Assembly: GCA_937952235.1 (NCBI GenBank)
Contig: CALFZM010000047.1
Location: forward strand, 1 to 13,966
Direction of reading: 5' to 3'
Length of the DNA stretch: 13,966 nt
Source: an uncultured Opitutia bacterium
GTDB lineage: Bacteria; Verrucomicrobiota; Verrucomicrobiia; Opitutales; Opitutaceae
In this document: one piece after another, positions 1-6,601 of the stretch
Layout: every line of letters begins with the position of its first letter
Numbering within the stretch: position 1 is the stretch's first letter
Notes under the pieces: generated by a model
What the model was told of the DNA's origin: nothing
Seen by the model: the letters and a program-made list of their open reading frames with translations, nothing else
The model's database searches: none
Position numbers and translations under genes: made by a program

Positions 1-160
1 AGCCAGGTGAGGAGAAGCCGGCCGCCGGGAAGACGCGGGGAGTTCATCGCTCCATCGCGGCGCACGTCGGCACGATGTCCAGTGCGATCCCGCCGCGTGC
101 CGCGCTCCAAGGAGCGGGGCGGGAGGCTTGCCAAGCGGGTGCGGAGCGCGAAAAACGTCG

Positions 161-183
161 GGCGCCGCGCACCTCCCGGCGCC
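161..183 (+). promoter_or_regulatory. Hairpin in the DUF1080 leader
   Basis: A perfect 7-bp inverted repeat (GGCGCCG at 161-167, CGGCGCC at 177-183) with a 9-base loop ends 23 bases before the DUF1080 ATG. The rest of 1-206 shows no convincing gene, and no Shine-Dalgarno sequence precedes the start. The hairpin may belong to the leader transcript, or may be chance in G+C-rich DNA. Confidence 0.25.
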
Positions 184-206
184 GGCCCCTCGTCTATCCG
201 TCGCCC

Positions 207-1559
207 ATGAAACGATTCCTCGTCCTCGCGTTCCTCGCCGCCAGCTCCGGCCTGCTCGCCGCCGTCACGCCGCCCGCCGGCTTCAACGCCCTCTTCAACG
301 GCCGCGATCTCACCGGCTGGCGCGGCGGCATGACCTTCGACCACCGCAAGCTGCTCGCGATGTCGCCGGCCGAGCGGGAGGCCCAGATCGCCAAGTGGAA
401 CGCCTCGATGCTCGAGGTCAGCAAGAAGACGAACCGGCCGCACTGGTACGTCGAAGGCGACGAGCTGGTGAACGACGGCTTCGGCGCGTACGCGACGACG
501 ATCCAGGACTACGGCAACTTCGAGCTCATGCTCGAGTACAAGACCGTGGCGGGCGCCGACTCGGGCATCTATCTCCGCGGCGTGCCGCAGGTGCAGATCT
601 GGGACATCAACCAGCCCGACCAGGCCAAGCGCCCGGACCGCCGCCCGCGGCTCGGCTCCGGCGGCCTGTTCAACAACACCCCCGGCACCCCGGGCCGCGA
701 TCCGCTGGTGCTGGCCGACAAGCCGTTTGGCGAATGGAACCAGGTGCGCGTCGTGATGGTGGGCAGCCGCGTGAGCGTGTGGCTCAACGGCAAGCTCGTC
801 GTCGACCATGCCCTGATGGAGAACTACTACGACGCCAAGCTGCCCGCCGCCGAGCGCCGCCCGGTGCCCGCCCGCGGCCCCATCCAGCTCCAGACCCACG
901 GCGGCGAGATCCGCTGGCGCAACGTATTCCTGCGCGAGATCGGGAACACCGAGGCGGTCCGGCTGCTGGCCTCGCGCGGCCAGGAAGGCTTCGAGAAGAT
1001 TTTCAACGGGAAGAACCTCGAGGGCTGGGCCGGCGCGACGGAGGCCGCGACGGTCCGCGACGGCGCGATCGCCTGGCAGAAGGGCAAGGGCGGCACGTTG
1101 TACTTCAACCGCGAATACGCCGATTTCAAGGCGCGCGTGATGTTCAAGCTGCCGCCCGCGGGCAACAACGGCCTCGCCCTGCGTTACCCCGGCACCGGCA
1201 ACCCCGCGTACGACGGCATGACCGAGGTGCAGGTGCTCGACGAGAACTACGACCTCGTGAAGGGAAAGATCGACCCGCGCCAGGTGCACGGCTCCGTCTA
1301 CGGGATGATCGGCGCGCACCGCGGCTACCAGTTCCCCATCGGCGAATGGAACTTCCAGGAGGTCACCGTCAAGGGTCCGCGCATCACGGTGGAGCTCAAC
1401 GGCACCGTCATCCTCGACGGCGACGTGAGCACCGTGGACCTGTCGAAGGTGATGCAAAACAAGGCGCACCCCGGGAAAGACCGCCCGCGCGGCTTCTTCG
1501 GCTTTGCCGGGCATACCGATCCGGTCGAGTTCAAGGAGATCGCGATCAAGCCGCTCTGA
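207..1559 (+). CDS. Secreted tandem DUF1080 (3-keto-disaccharide hydrolase family) protein
   Basis: This 450-residue protein has a Sec-type signal peptide (residues 1-20: MKR, then a hydrophobic stretch ending in LLAAV). Two DUF1080 (PF06439, concanavalin-like fold) domains follow. The first spans about 25-245 (opening FNALFNGRDLTGW, GADSGIYLRG at about 116-124, VQIWD at about 129, closing GEIRWRNVFLREI). The second spans about 261-450 (FEKIFNGKNLEGW, NNGLALRYPG, TEVQVLD, closing GFAGHTDPVEFKEIAI). Family members act on 3-keto-glycosides made by sugar oxidoreductases; most are single-domain, so this is a tandem form. The ATG at 207 is chosen because it begins the signal peptide directly; the open frame runs further upstream but that part is low-complexity Arg/Ala sequence. 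It converges on the Gfo/Idh/MocA gene, and the 248-base gap between them holds two repeat copies. Exact substrate is unknown, and catalytic residues cannot be assigned from sequence alone. Confidence 0.92.
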   Translation: MKRFLVLAFLAASSGLLAAVTPPAGFNALFNGRDLTGWRGGMTFDHRKLLAMSPAEREAQIAKWNASMLEVSKKTNRPHWYVEGDELVNDGFGAYATTIQDYGNFELMLEYKTVAGADSGIYLRGVPQVQIWDINQPDQAKRPDRRPRLGSGGLFNNTPGTPGRDPLVLADKPFGEWNQVRVVMVGSRVSVWLNGKLVVDHALMENYYDAKLPAAERRPVPARGPIQLQTHGGEIRWRNVFLREIGNTEAVRLLASRGQEGFEKIFNGKNLEGWAGATEAATVRDGAIAWQKGKGGTLYFNREYADFKARVMFKLPPAGNNGLALRYPGTGNPAYDGMTEVQVLDENYDLVKGKIDPRQVHGSVYGMIGAHRGYQFPIGEWNFQEVTVKGPRITVELNGTVILDGDVSTVDLSKVMQNKAHPGKDRPRGFFGFAGHTDPVEFKEIAIKPL

Positions 1560-1578
1560 CGCGGCGGGGGGGCGCCGA

Positions 1579-1616
1579 AGCAGCCTGGGGACAGGCGGCT
1601 CCACCTCCAGGCTGCT
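1579..1616. repeat. Partial REP-like unit (copy A)
   Basis: A single, rearranged unit of the dispersed repeat family. From CCTGGGGACAGGCGGCTCC (starting at 1584) through the CACCTC that follows, it matches the right half of the full copies. The first bases (AGCAG) differ from the consensus AGCCG. Instead of the usual 9-bp stem, the left arm AGCAGCCTGG (1579-1588) pairs perfectly with CCAGGCTGCT (1607-1616). It lies 20 bases after the DUF1080 stop and has no T-run, so it is not a clear intrinsic terminator. Confidence 0.7.
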
Positions 1617-1648
1617 CAATCTTCAGGCTGGGCCACTTTCGGCCGGGG

Positions 1649-1794
1649 TCATGCCGTTGGACTTCAAATCAGCCATGAGAACGGCCGCACGGAAAGGTGG
1701 AGCGGCTTGTCCTCGAGCCGCTGCGAACCGATCCGTCGCACGTCAGCCGCCTGGGGACAGGCGGCTCCTCCTCAGCGGCATGAGTCCGCCTCAG
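1649..1794 (+). repeat. Long REP/BIME-like element (copy B), 146 bp
   Basis: This copy aligns without gaps to copy C, exactly 1407 bases downstream. The core (1697-1770) holds two inverted hairpin units. Unit 1 is a GTGG foot followed by stem AGCGGCTTG / CGAGCCGCT around loop TCCT (1701-1722, one G-T wobble). Unit 2 is stem AGCCGCCTG / CAGGCGGCT around loop GGGA (1745-1766). The outer ends form an inverted repeat: ATGCCGTTG at 1651-1659 against CAGCGGCAT at 1773-1781 (8 of 9). It lies between the 3' ends of two convergent genes. No coding function is supported. Confidence 0.85.
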
Positions 1795-1807
1795 GCCATG
1801 CCGCCCG

Positions 1808-2869
1808 TCACAGCCGGACGGGCGTGCCGCGCTGGGCGGATGCGTAAAGCCCCCGGATCAACGCCACGGCCTTGCGCGCCTCGTGGCCGTCGATCGCGAC
1901 GGGACGCCGCTCGCGCACGGCATCGATGAGGTCCTGAATCTGCCGGCGGTGGCCCTCGAAGCTGATGGCGCCCGGCACGCTTGCCCCGGAACCGAGTTCG
2001 GCGAGGTCCTTGGCAGTCCGGATCGCCTCGTCGCCAGGCAGCGCATCGACGAAGTCCCACCGGGCGATGTGATCGGCATCGAGGACGGCGCTGCCTTTCT
2101 CGCCCACGAGCTCGATCCGTCGCGCCCAGCCCGGCTGCGCGGCCGTGGTCGCCTCGATCGTGCCGAGGGCACCGTCCGGATAACGCAGCGCCGCGACGGC
2201 GGTGTCTTCCGCCTCGATCCCGGTGTGCACGCGCCGCGTGTTCCAGGAGAACACTTCCGCCGGCAGGCCCGCGAACCACTGCAGGAGATCAATCGCATGG
2301 ATCGCCTGGTTGATCAGCGCCCCGCCACCGTCGAGCTTCAGCGTGCCCTTCCACCCGGTATAGTATTCCCGGCTTCGATGCCATTTCACGTAGGCGCTCG
2401 CGAGCACCAGCCGGCCGAAGCGGCCTGCCTCGAGGGCGGCCTTGATCGTGCGGGCTCCGTCGGTGAATCGCGCCTGGAAGATCGGTGCGACCTTCACGCC
2501 CGCGGCGTCGGCGGCCCGCAGCAGTTCGTCGGCCCGCTCCGTCGTGATCTCGATCGGCTTTTCCACCACGACATGCTTGCCCGCGCGCACCGCGGCGAGC
2601 GCGGGTTCGAGGTGGGCGCCGCTGGGGGTCGTGATGCAGACGACGTCGATTTCCGGCCGCGCCACCAACTCGTCGACGCTCGTCGTGGCGAAAGGGACGC
2701 TGTGTTTGCGCGCGAACGCCTGCGCGTTTTCCGCGTTCCGGGTCGCGATGCCGGCGAGGCGGCCACCGCGGGTATGCGCGATCGCCTGCGCGTGGAAGTC
2801 GGCGATCATGCCGACGCCGACGATGCCGAAGCCGAGAGGGGAGGACGGAGGGGGCGTAGGTCCGGACAT
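1808..2869 (-). CDS. Gfo/Idh/MocA-family NAD(P)-dependent oxidoreductase
   Basis: This 353-residue protein has an N-terminal Rossmann fold (GFGIVGVGMIADFHAQAI, about residues 13-30). The family motif EKP is at 103-105, with K104 the expected catalytic lysine. The C-terminal alpha/beta domain carries GGGALINQAIHAIDLLQWF at 181-199, whose H191 and D194 match the usual active-site positions. Such enzymes oxidise or reduce sugar and inositol hydroxyls; some produce the 3-keto-glycosides cleaved by DUF1080 proteins. There is no signal peptide, so it should be cytosolic, unlike the exported DUF1080 and TIM-barrel neighbours. The ATG at 2869 is chosen because the Rossmann fold begins soon after; an in-frame ATG at 2881 would add four residues, and neither has a Shine-Dalgarno. 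It is last in a row of three minus-strand genes but is separated from the next one upstream by 328 bases. It is bracketed by direct copies B and C of the long repeat, so it may have its own promoter. Confidence 0.9.
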   Translation of the reverse strand: MSGPTPPPSSPLGFGIVGVGMIADFHAQAIAHTRGGRLAGIATRNAENAQAFARKHSVPFATTSVDELVARPEIDVVCITTPSGAHLEPALAAVRAGKHVVVEKPIEITTERADELLRAADAAGVKVAPIFQARFTDGARTIKAALEAGRFGRLVLASAYVKWHRSREYYTGWKGTLKLDGGGALINQAIHAIDLLQWFAGLPAEVFSWNTRRVHTGIEAEDTAVAALRYPDGALGTIEATTAAQPGWARRIELVGEKGSAVLDADHIARWDFVDALPGDEAIRTAKDLAELGSGASVPGAISFEGHRRQIQDLIDAVRERRPVAIDGHEARKAVALIRGLYASAQRGTPVRL

Positions 2870-3055
2870 GGAGACGCCCATACGAGCGGCGGGCGCGCGG
2901 GAGCGGAAGCATAAACTCGGCCGCGGCGGATCGCGGAAACCACCGGTGTGCGAAGGCGCACGCACCCGCGCCGCAGGCCGGGCTGGCGCGGGTCGCCGGC
3001 GGCCGCGGACGCGGACGGGCGTGCCCCGCTGGCGAGGGAAGGCTAAGCCAAAGTC
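2870..3055 (-). promoter_or_regulatory. Upstream region of the oxidoreductase gene
   Basis: The 328-base gap 2870-3197 holds this leader plus repeat copy C. The leader is very G+C rich with no supportable gene. An imperfect hairpin sits at 2945-2966: GGTG-TGCG, loop AAGG, CGCA-CG-CACC, with a two-base bulge. On the minus strand a TATGCT-like -10 candidate occurs about 45 bases before the ATG at 2869, but I see no matching -35. Promoter placement is therefore a guess. Confidence 0.2.
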
Positions 3056-3201
3056 TCATGCCGCTGGCCTTCAAATCAGCCATGAAGACGGCCGTACCGA
3101 AATGTGGAGCGGCTTGTCCTCAAGCCGCTGCGGACAGGTCCTTCGCACGTCAGCCGCCTGGGGACAGGCGGCTCCACCTCAGCGGCATCGTTCCGCCTCA
3201 G
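3056..3201 (+). repeat. Long REP/BIME-like element (copy C), 146 bp
   Basis: This is the best-preserved long copy. It has a perfect 9-bp terminal inverted repeat, ATGCCGCTG at 3058-3066 against CAGCGGCAT at 3180-3188. Inside are two hairpins with foot GTGG (3104-3107) and its inverse CCAC (3174-3177). The first hairpin (3108-3129) is stem AGCGGCTTG / CAAGCCGCT with loop TCCT. The second (3152-3173) is stem AGCCGCCTG / CAGGCGGCT with loop GGGA. Both stems are perfect 9-bp pairings. The homology with copy B ends at 3201 and so overlaps the stop codon (3198-3200) of the redoxin-thioredoxin gene. Confidence 0.88.
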
Positions 3202-4439
3202 CGCTTTTCCTGGGGCGTGTAGAAGGCGCCGAGCTGCTCGAGGATCTTGTTCTTCAATTCCTCGGCGTTCACGGGACCATTGTGCCGCCACAAGATCCGT
3301 CCGCCGGGCGCGATCAGCACCGAGTGCGGCAGCGGGCCGGGCCACTCGGGATCGAGCGCCTTGACGATCGCGTCGCTGCTGGCGCCATTGTAGAGGAAGT
3401 TGAGCGTCGGCCGGCCCTCGGCCTCGAGCAGCTTCTTGAGCCGCGCCGAGGGCACGACGTGCTGTTTCTGCAGGAACTGTTTCACCTGCGCTTCCATCTT
3501 CGGGTGGTCGACGCTGATGGTCACGAGTTCGAAGTCGCGGTTGCTGAACCGCCGCGCCATCGCCACGAGATCGGGAAACTCCTGCACGCAGGGGGCGCAC
3601 CAGGTGGCCCAGACGTTTACCAGCCGCAGGCGGTTGGAATCGTTGGCCGCGAGCTTCGCCACGCCGGCGGCGTCGATCGGCGCCAGCGTGACCGGCTCGG
3701 ACTTCCACTTCGCGTCGGCCCGGGCGACGTCGTCGCGCTTGGTGTTCCACTTGGTCGAGCACCCCGTCACGATCGTCGTCGGCGTCCTCACCGGCCGGCC
3801 CGCCAGCAGGTCCTCGATGGCGTTGCGGGCGTCGTGGGAGGTGACGGTGGCCGGATCCTCGAAGCGTGAGTCGTCGACGCGCCCGACGTAGCGCAGCTTG
3901 CGCTCCTGGTCGAAGAGGAACACGTGCGGCGTGGCGAGGCAGCCGTAAGCCTTGGCCGCAACCTGGTGGTCGCCGTCGTACAGGTAGGGAAACGGGAAAC
4001 CCATGTCGCGGGCGTACAGCTTCATCTCCTCGTAGCTGTCGTTGTACTTGCTGTAGCCCAGCTCATCGATGCGGATGCCGTCGGGGCTGTTGGGGTTGAT
4101 CGCGACGACGTCCAGCCCCTTCGCCTTGAACTCCCGGGCGAGCGGAATCAGCCGGGTCTCGGCCGCATGCGAGTAGGGGCAGTGGTTGGAAAGGAAGACC
4201 ACCATCAGCAGCTTCGCGGCGCGGTAGTCCGCGAGGCGGTGGTGCTTCCCGTCGATGCCGAGCAGGTTGAAATCGGGCGCGGCTTCGCCGAGGGCGAGCT
4301 TGCGCGCATCGGGCGGAAGCCCGCCCGAGACGGCGCCCTTGACCGGCGCGGCCTTTTTCGGCGCGGGCTGGGCGGACAGCGGCGGCAGCAGGCCGCACGC
4401 AAGCAGGACGACGCAGCCGAGGGGGAACCGGGATTTCAT
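3198..4439 (-). CDS. Exported redoxin-thioredoxin fusion protein
   Basis: This 413-residue protein carries two thioredoxin-fold domains in tandem. The first (about 45-235) is the AhpC/TSA-like type with FLSNHCPYSHAAETRLIPLA (C87), VAINPNSPD, FPYLYDGDHQVAAKAYG, TPHVFLFD and a closing GCSTKWN (C227). The second (about 250-405) is TlpA-like, with NVWATWCAPC (C281 and C284) and an RPTLNFLYNG region. Residues 1-24 are a signal peptide; LLAC (C15) could be a weak lipobox, or signal peptidase I may cut after LSA. The protein should act outside the cytoplasm in thiol reduction or disulfide exchange. The ATG at 4439 is chosen because it begins the signal sequence; the longer open frame upstream is low-complexity and lacks a better start. 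It follows the isomerase-like gene by 139 bases on the same strand. Single-domain relatives are common; the fusion is less usual. Confidence 0.9.
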   Translation of the reverse strand: MKSRFPLGCVVLLACGLLPPLSAQPAPKKAAPVKGAVSGGLPPDARKLALGEAAPDFNLLGIDGKHHRLADYRAAKLLMVVFLSNHCPYSHAAETRLIPLAREFKAKGLDVVAINPNSPDGIRIDELGYSKYNDSYEEMKLYARDMGFPFPYLYDGDHQVAAKAYGCLATPHVFLFDQERKLRYVGRVDDSRFEDPATVTSHDARNAIEDLLAGRPVRTPTTIVTGCSTKWNTKRDDVARADAKWKSEPVTLAPIDAAGVAKLAANDSNRLRLVNVWATWCAPCVQEFPDLVAMARRFSNRDFELVTISVDHPKMEAQVKQFLQKQHVVPSARLKKLLEAEGRPTLNFLYNGASSDAIVKALDPEWPGPLPHSVLIAPGGRILWRHNGPVNAEELKNKILEQLGAFYTPQEKR

Positions 4440-4578
4440 GGGGGACGAAGGGGTGAAGCGGAAAGGGGCGGCGGTGATGGCGGCGGGAAGGACGCCGCTT
4501 GCCCGGCGGCGCGGCGGCGATGGAGCGCAGCCCCCGAGGAGATGCCGTGGGGATTCTCCGGCTGCCGGGCGGGCCGCG

Positions 4579-5508
4579 TCACGCCTTCGCCAGCGCGGCG
4601 AGGGCGCCGCGCACGAAGCCGACGGATTCCGCGAGGCCGATGGCGGGATTGACGCCGGTCTTCTCGTATTCGAAGGCGACAACGCCGCCGTACTTGATCT
4701 CGAGCAGCGCGCGGAGCATGCCGCGGATGTCGAGCCGGCCGGCGCCGACCTCGACCGGAACGTCGCGCTGGGCGCCGATGACCGCCACGCTGTCCTTCAT
4801 GTGCACGTCGTAGACGCGCGCGGCGTACTTGCGGATCGCGGTCGCCGCATCGTCGCCGAACCGCTGCGTATGCCCGACATCGATACACAGGCCGACGCGC
4901 GCATCGAGGTTCTTGACGGCGTTCCACACGACGTCGGGCGTCGGGTACACCTTGTCCTCCGGCCCGTGGTTGTGGATGGCGAGCTTCTGGTCAAACTCCT
5001 TCGCGAGCTTCTCGACCAGCTTGAGCGCCTCGAGCTCGGGTTTGCAGACCATCGTCTGCATGCCCGCGGCCTTCACGTTCTCGAACGCCTTCCGGCATTT
5101 CGCCTCGTCGTTGGGCAGGTTCACGACGCCGGAGCCGCTGAGCGTGAGACCGGCCGCCTTGAGCTTCGCGGACACCGCCGCGACCTCGTCGGGGCTCGCG
5201 GCCTCCCAGTTGCAGTGGGCGCGGAAGAGCGCGATGTTGACCAGCCGCAGCGCCTTCACCGTGGCGATGGCGTCGTCGAGCGCCATCGTCCGCAGCGAAT
5301 ACGACGCGACGCCGAGCCGGAGCCCGTTTTCGCGGCCGTCCGGCGCGGACGGCGGATACAGCGTGGCGGAAGCTTCGGGAGCTTTCCCGCCCTTCCCCTT
5401 GCGCGCGCCATCGGCCGCGTGGGCCAGCGCGCCGAGGAACGGCAGCGTCGCCACCCCGAGGGCGGCAGTTTTCAAGGCATCGCGACGAGACAGGGGTCGG
5501 GTATTCAT
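4579..5508 (-). CDS. Tat-exported sugar phosphate isomerase/epimerase-like TIM barrel
   Basis: This 309-residue protein has a twin-arginine signal (SRRDALKTAALGVATLPFLG, residues 7-26, likely cleaved after AHA near 31). A xylose isomerase-like / AP-endonuclease-2 TIM barrel (PF01261) follows. Visible metal-site elements are HNHG (179-182), CIDVGHT (208-214), VHMKD (235-239) and FEYE (279-282). Relatives include sugar epimerases, isomerases and hydratases, some encoded with DUF1080 and Gfo/Idh/MocA enzymes in 3-keto-sugar pathways. Tat export suggests it folds with its metal in the cytoplasm and works in the periplasm. The start is fixed by the Tat motif six residues in. It is first in the minus-strand series leading to the redoxin fusion and oxidoreductase. 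A possible leader pairing exists on the minus strand: AAAGGAGG (complement of 5550-5557) could pair with GCCTCC beside the start. The substrate is unknown. Confidence 0.9.
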   Translation of the reverse strand: MNTRPLSRRDALKTAALGVATLPFLGALAHAADGARKGKGGKAPEASATLYPPSAPDGRENGLRLGVASYSLRTMALDDAIATVKALRLVNIALFRAHCNWEAASPDEVAAVSAKLKAAGLTLSGSGVVNLPNDEAKCRKAFENVKAAGMQTMVCKPELEALKLVEKLAKEFDQKLAIHNHGPEDKVYPTPDVVWNAVKNLDARVGLCIDVGHTQRFGDDAATAIRKYAARVYDVHMKDSVAVIGAQRDVPVEVGAGRLDIRGMLRALLEIKYGGVVAFEYEKTGVNPAIGLAESVGFVRGALAALAKA

Positions 5509-5627
5509 CGGAGGCGGCGAGCGTGAGCCCGTTCCCGCCCTGGCGCCAGCCTCCTTTGTGGCAGCGCGTGGTCGGGGCCGCGCGGGCGGCGGCCCGGCCT
5601 GCGGAGGGAACCGGCTGTCCGACCGGG

Positions 5628-6470
5628 TCAGGCAGGGCTCGTGGCGGCGAACTTGCGCAGGTATTTCAACGCCACCTCGAACTCATGCGGAAGCGGGGCG
5701 CGCAGCGTGAGCGGGTTCCGCGTCACCGGGTGCGTCAGCGTGAGTTCGCTGGCGTGCAGGGCGAGGCGGCAGAGCAGCGGCTTCTCTTCGTCGCGTCCCT
5801 TGTAGCCCCGCTTGAAGTCGGAAAGCCGGAGCGTGACCCCGGGGTGGCCGTAGAAGGGATCGTTGACGATCGGCGCGCCGGCGGCCGCGAGGTGCACGCG
5901 CAACTGATGCGTGCGGCCCGTGAGCGGGTGGCACTCGACGAAGGCGTAGCCGGTCGCGACCGGCGCCAGCGCACCGCGCGCTCCCGGCCGGCCCGGACCG
6001 CGGAAGCGCTCGAGGGTGCGAAACTCCGTGAGGCAGTCCTTCCCGCCGCGCCCCTTGAACACCCGCATCCGCCCGGGCTGTCGTTCGTCCTCGCCCAGCG
6101 CGACTTCAACGTTGAACGCAGCGGGCAGCCCGCCCGTGCCATCGCGCACCGGCGCGAGGACCTTCATCGCCTGTTCCGGCGCGAGCACGGCGACGATCGC
6201 ATGGTACGTCTTGCGCACGGTCTTCGCCTGGAACTGGCCGGAGAGGAAATCGAGCGCCGGCTTGGTCCGGGCGCAGAGCAGGAGCCCGCTGGTGTCGGCA
6301 TCGAGCCGGTGCACGTTGGCCACGGTCCGGCCAAAGCGCGGATGCGCATGCACCAGCCCCATGAGGTTTTCCCGGGCCTTGTCCCAACGATCGGGAGCGA
6401 CGAGCAGGCCGCTGGGTTTGTCGAAGGCGACAATCGCCTCGTCGTCGAAGATGACCGGTGGCAGCGGCAT
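5628..6470 (-). CDS. RluA-family RNA pseudouridine synthase
   Basis: This 280-residue enzyme converts uridine to pseudouridine in rRNA or tRNA. It begins with the family strand IVAFDKPSGLLV (about 13-24) and carries the catalytic motif HRLDADTSG at 54-62, with D57 the nucleophile. It also has the C-terminal RNA-site motif LTGRTHQLRVHLAAAGAPIV followed by NDPFYG. No N-terminal S4 domain is present, so it is closer to the RluA/TruC type than to RluC or RluD. The ATG at 6470 is preferred to a TTG 13 codons upstream because the conserved fold begins almost immediately after it. The exact RNA target cannot be told. It is divergent from the GH3-like gene and lies 119 bases before the TIM-barrel gene on the same strand, so readthrough is possible but functional linkage is not apparent. 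Confidence 0.92.
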   Translation of the reverse strand: MPLPPVIFDDEAIVAFDKPSGLLVAPDRWDKARENLMGLVHAHPRFGRTVANVHRLDADTSGLLLCARTKPALDFLSGQFQAKTVRKTYHAIVAVLAPEQAMKVLAPVRDGTGGLPAAFNVEVALGEDERQPGRMRVFKGRGGKDCLTEFRTLERFRGPGRPGARGALAPVATGYAFVECHPLTGRTHQLRVHLAAAGAPIVNDPFYGHPGVTLRLSDFKRGYKGRDEEKPLLCRLALHASELTLTHPVTRNPLTLRAPLPHEFEVALKYLRKFAATSPA

Positions 6471-6601
6471 GAAGGCCCGATTCAGAACGTTCCTGCCGGC
6501 CGACCGCAAGCGGTCGCGAAGATTCCCGGGCGCTCGCTAACCACCTGTAACAATCCGCGTCGCCCCACCCCGGGCTTTGCTCCGGGGCCGGGACGGCCGA
6601 A
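6471..6601. promoter_or_regulatory. Divergent promoter region with hairpin
   Basis: These 131 bases separate divergent genes and must hold at least the start regions of both. A hairpin, CCCCGG (6568-6573) / CCGGGG (6582-6587) with loop GCTTTGCT, ends 14 bases before the GTG of the GH3-like gene and could affect ribosome access. TGTAACAAT near 6546-6554 is a loose -10 candidate on the plus strand. No clear -35 is visible. Confidence 0.3.

Noticed and set aside
7..210. Short plus-strand frame at the window start
   Set aside because: It is Arg-rich, without a Shine-Dalgarno or a recognisable domain, and overlaps the DUF1080 start in another frame.
1579..1616. Intrinsic terminator of the DUF1080 gene
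   Set aside because: The 10-bp stem is good, but the loop is long and no T-run follows; the sequence is better explained as a member of the repeat family.
1649..1794. Integron attC site
   Set aside because: The outer ends lack the RYYYAAC / GTTRRRY core sites and no integrase gene is nearby.
1579..3201. CRISPR array
   Set aside because: The repeats are scattered over 12 kb, each internally palindromic, with no regular spacers or cas genes.
2442..3869. Long plus-strand open frame of 475 codons, and a similar one at 1883-2914
   Set aside because: Both run antisense to well-supported minus-strand genes, cross the repeat or intergenic DNA, and have Arg/Ala/Gly-rich shadow composition without recognisable domains.
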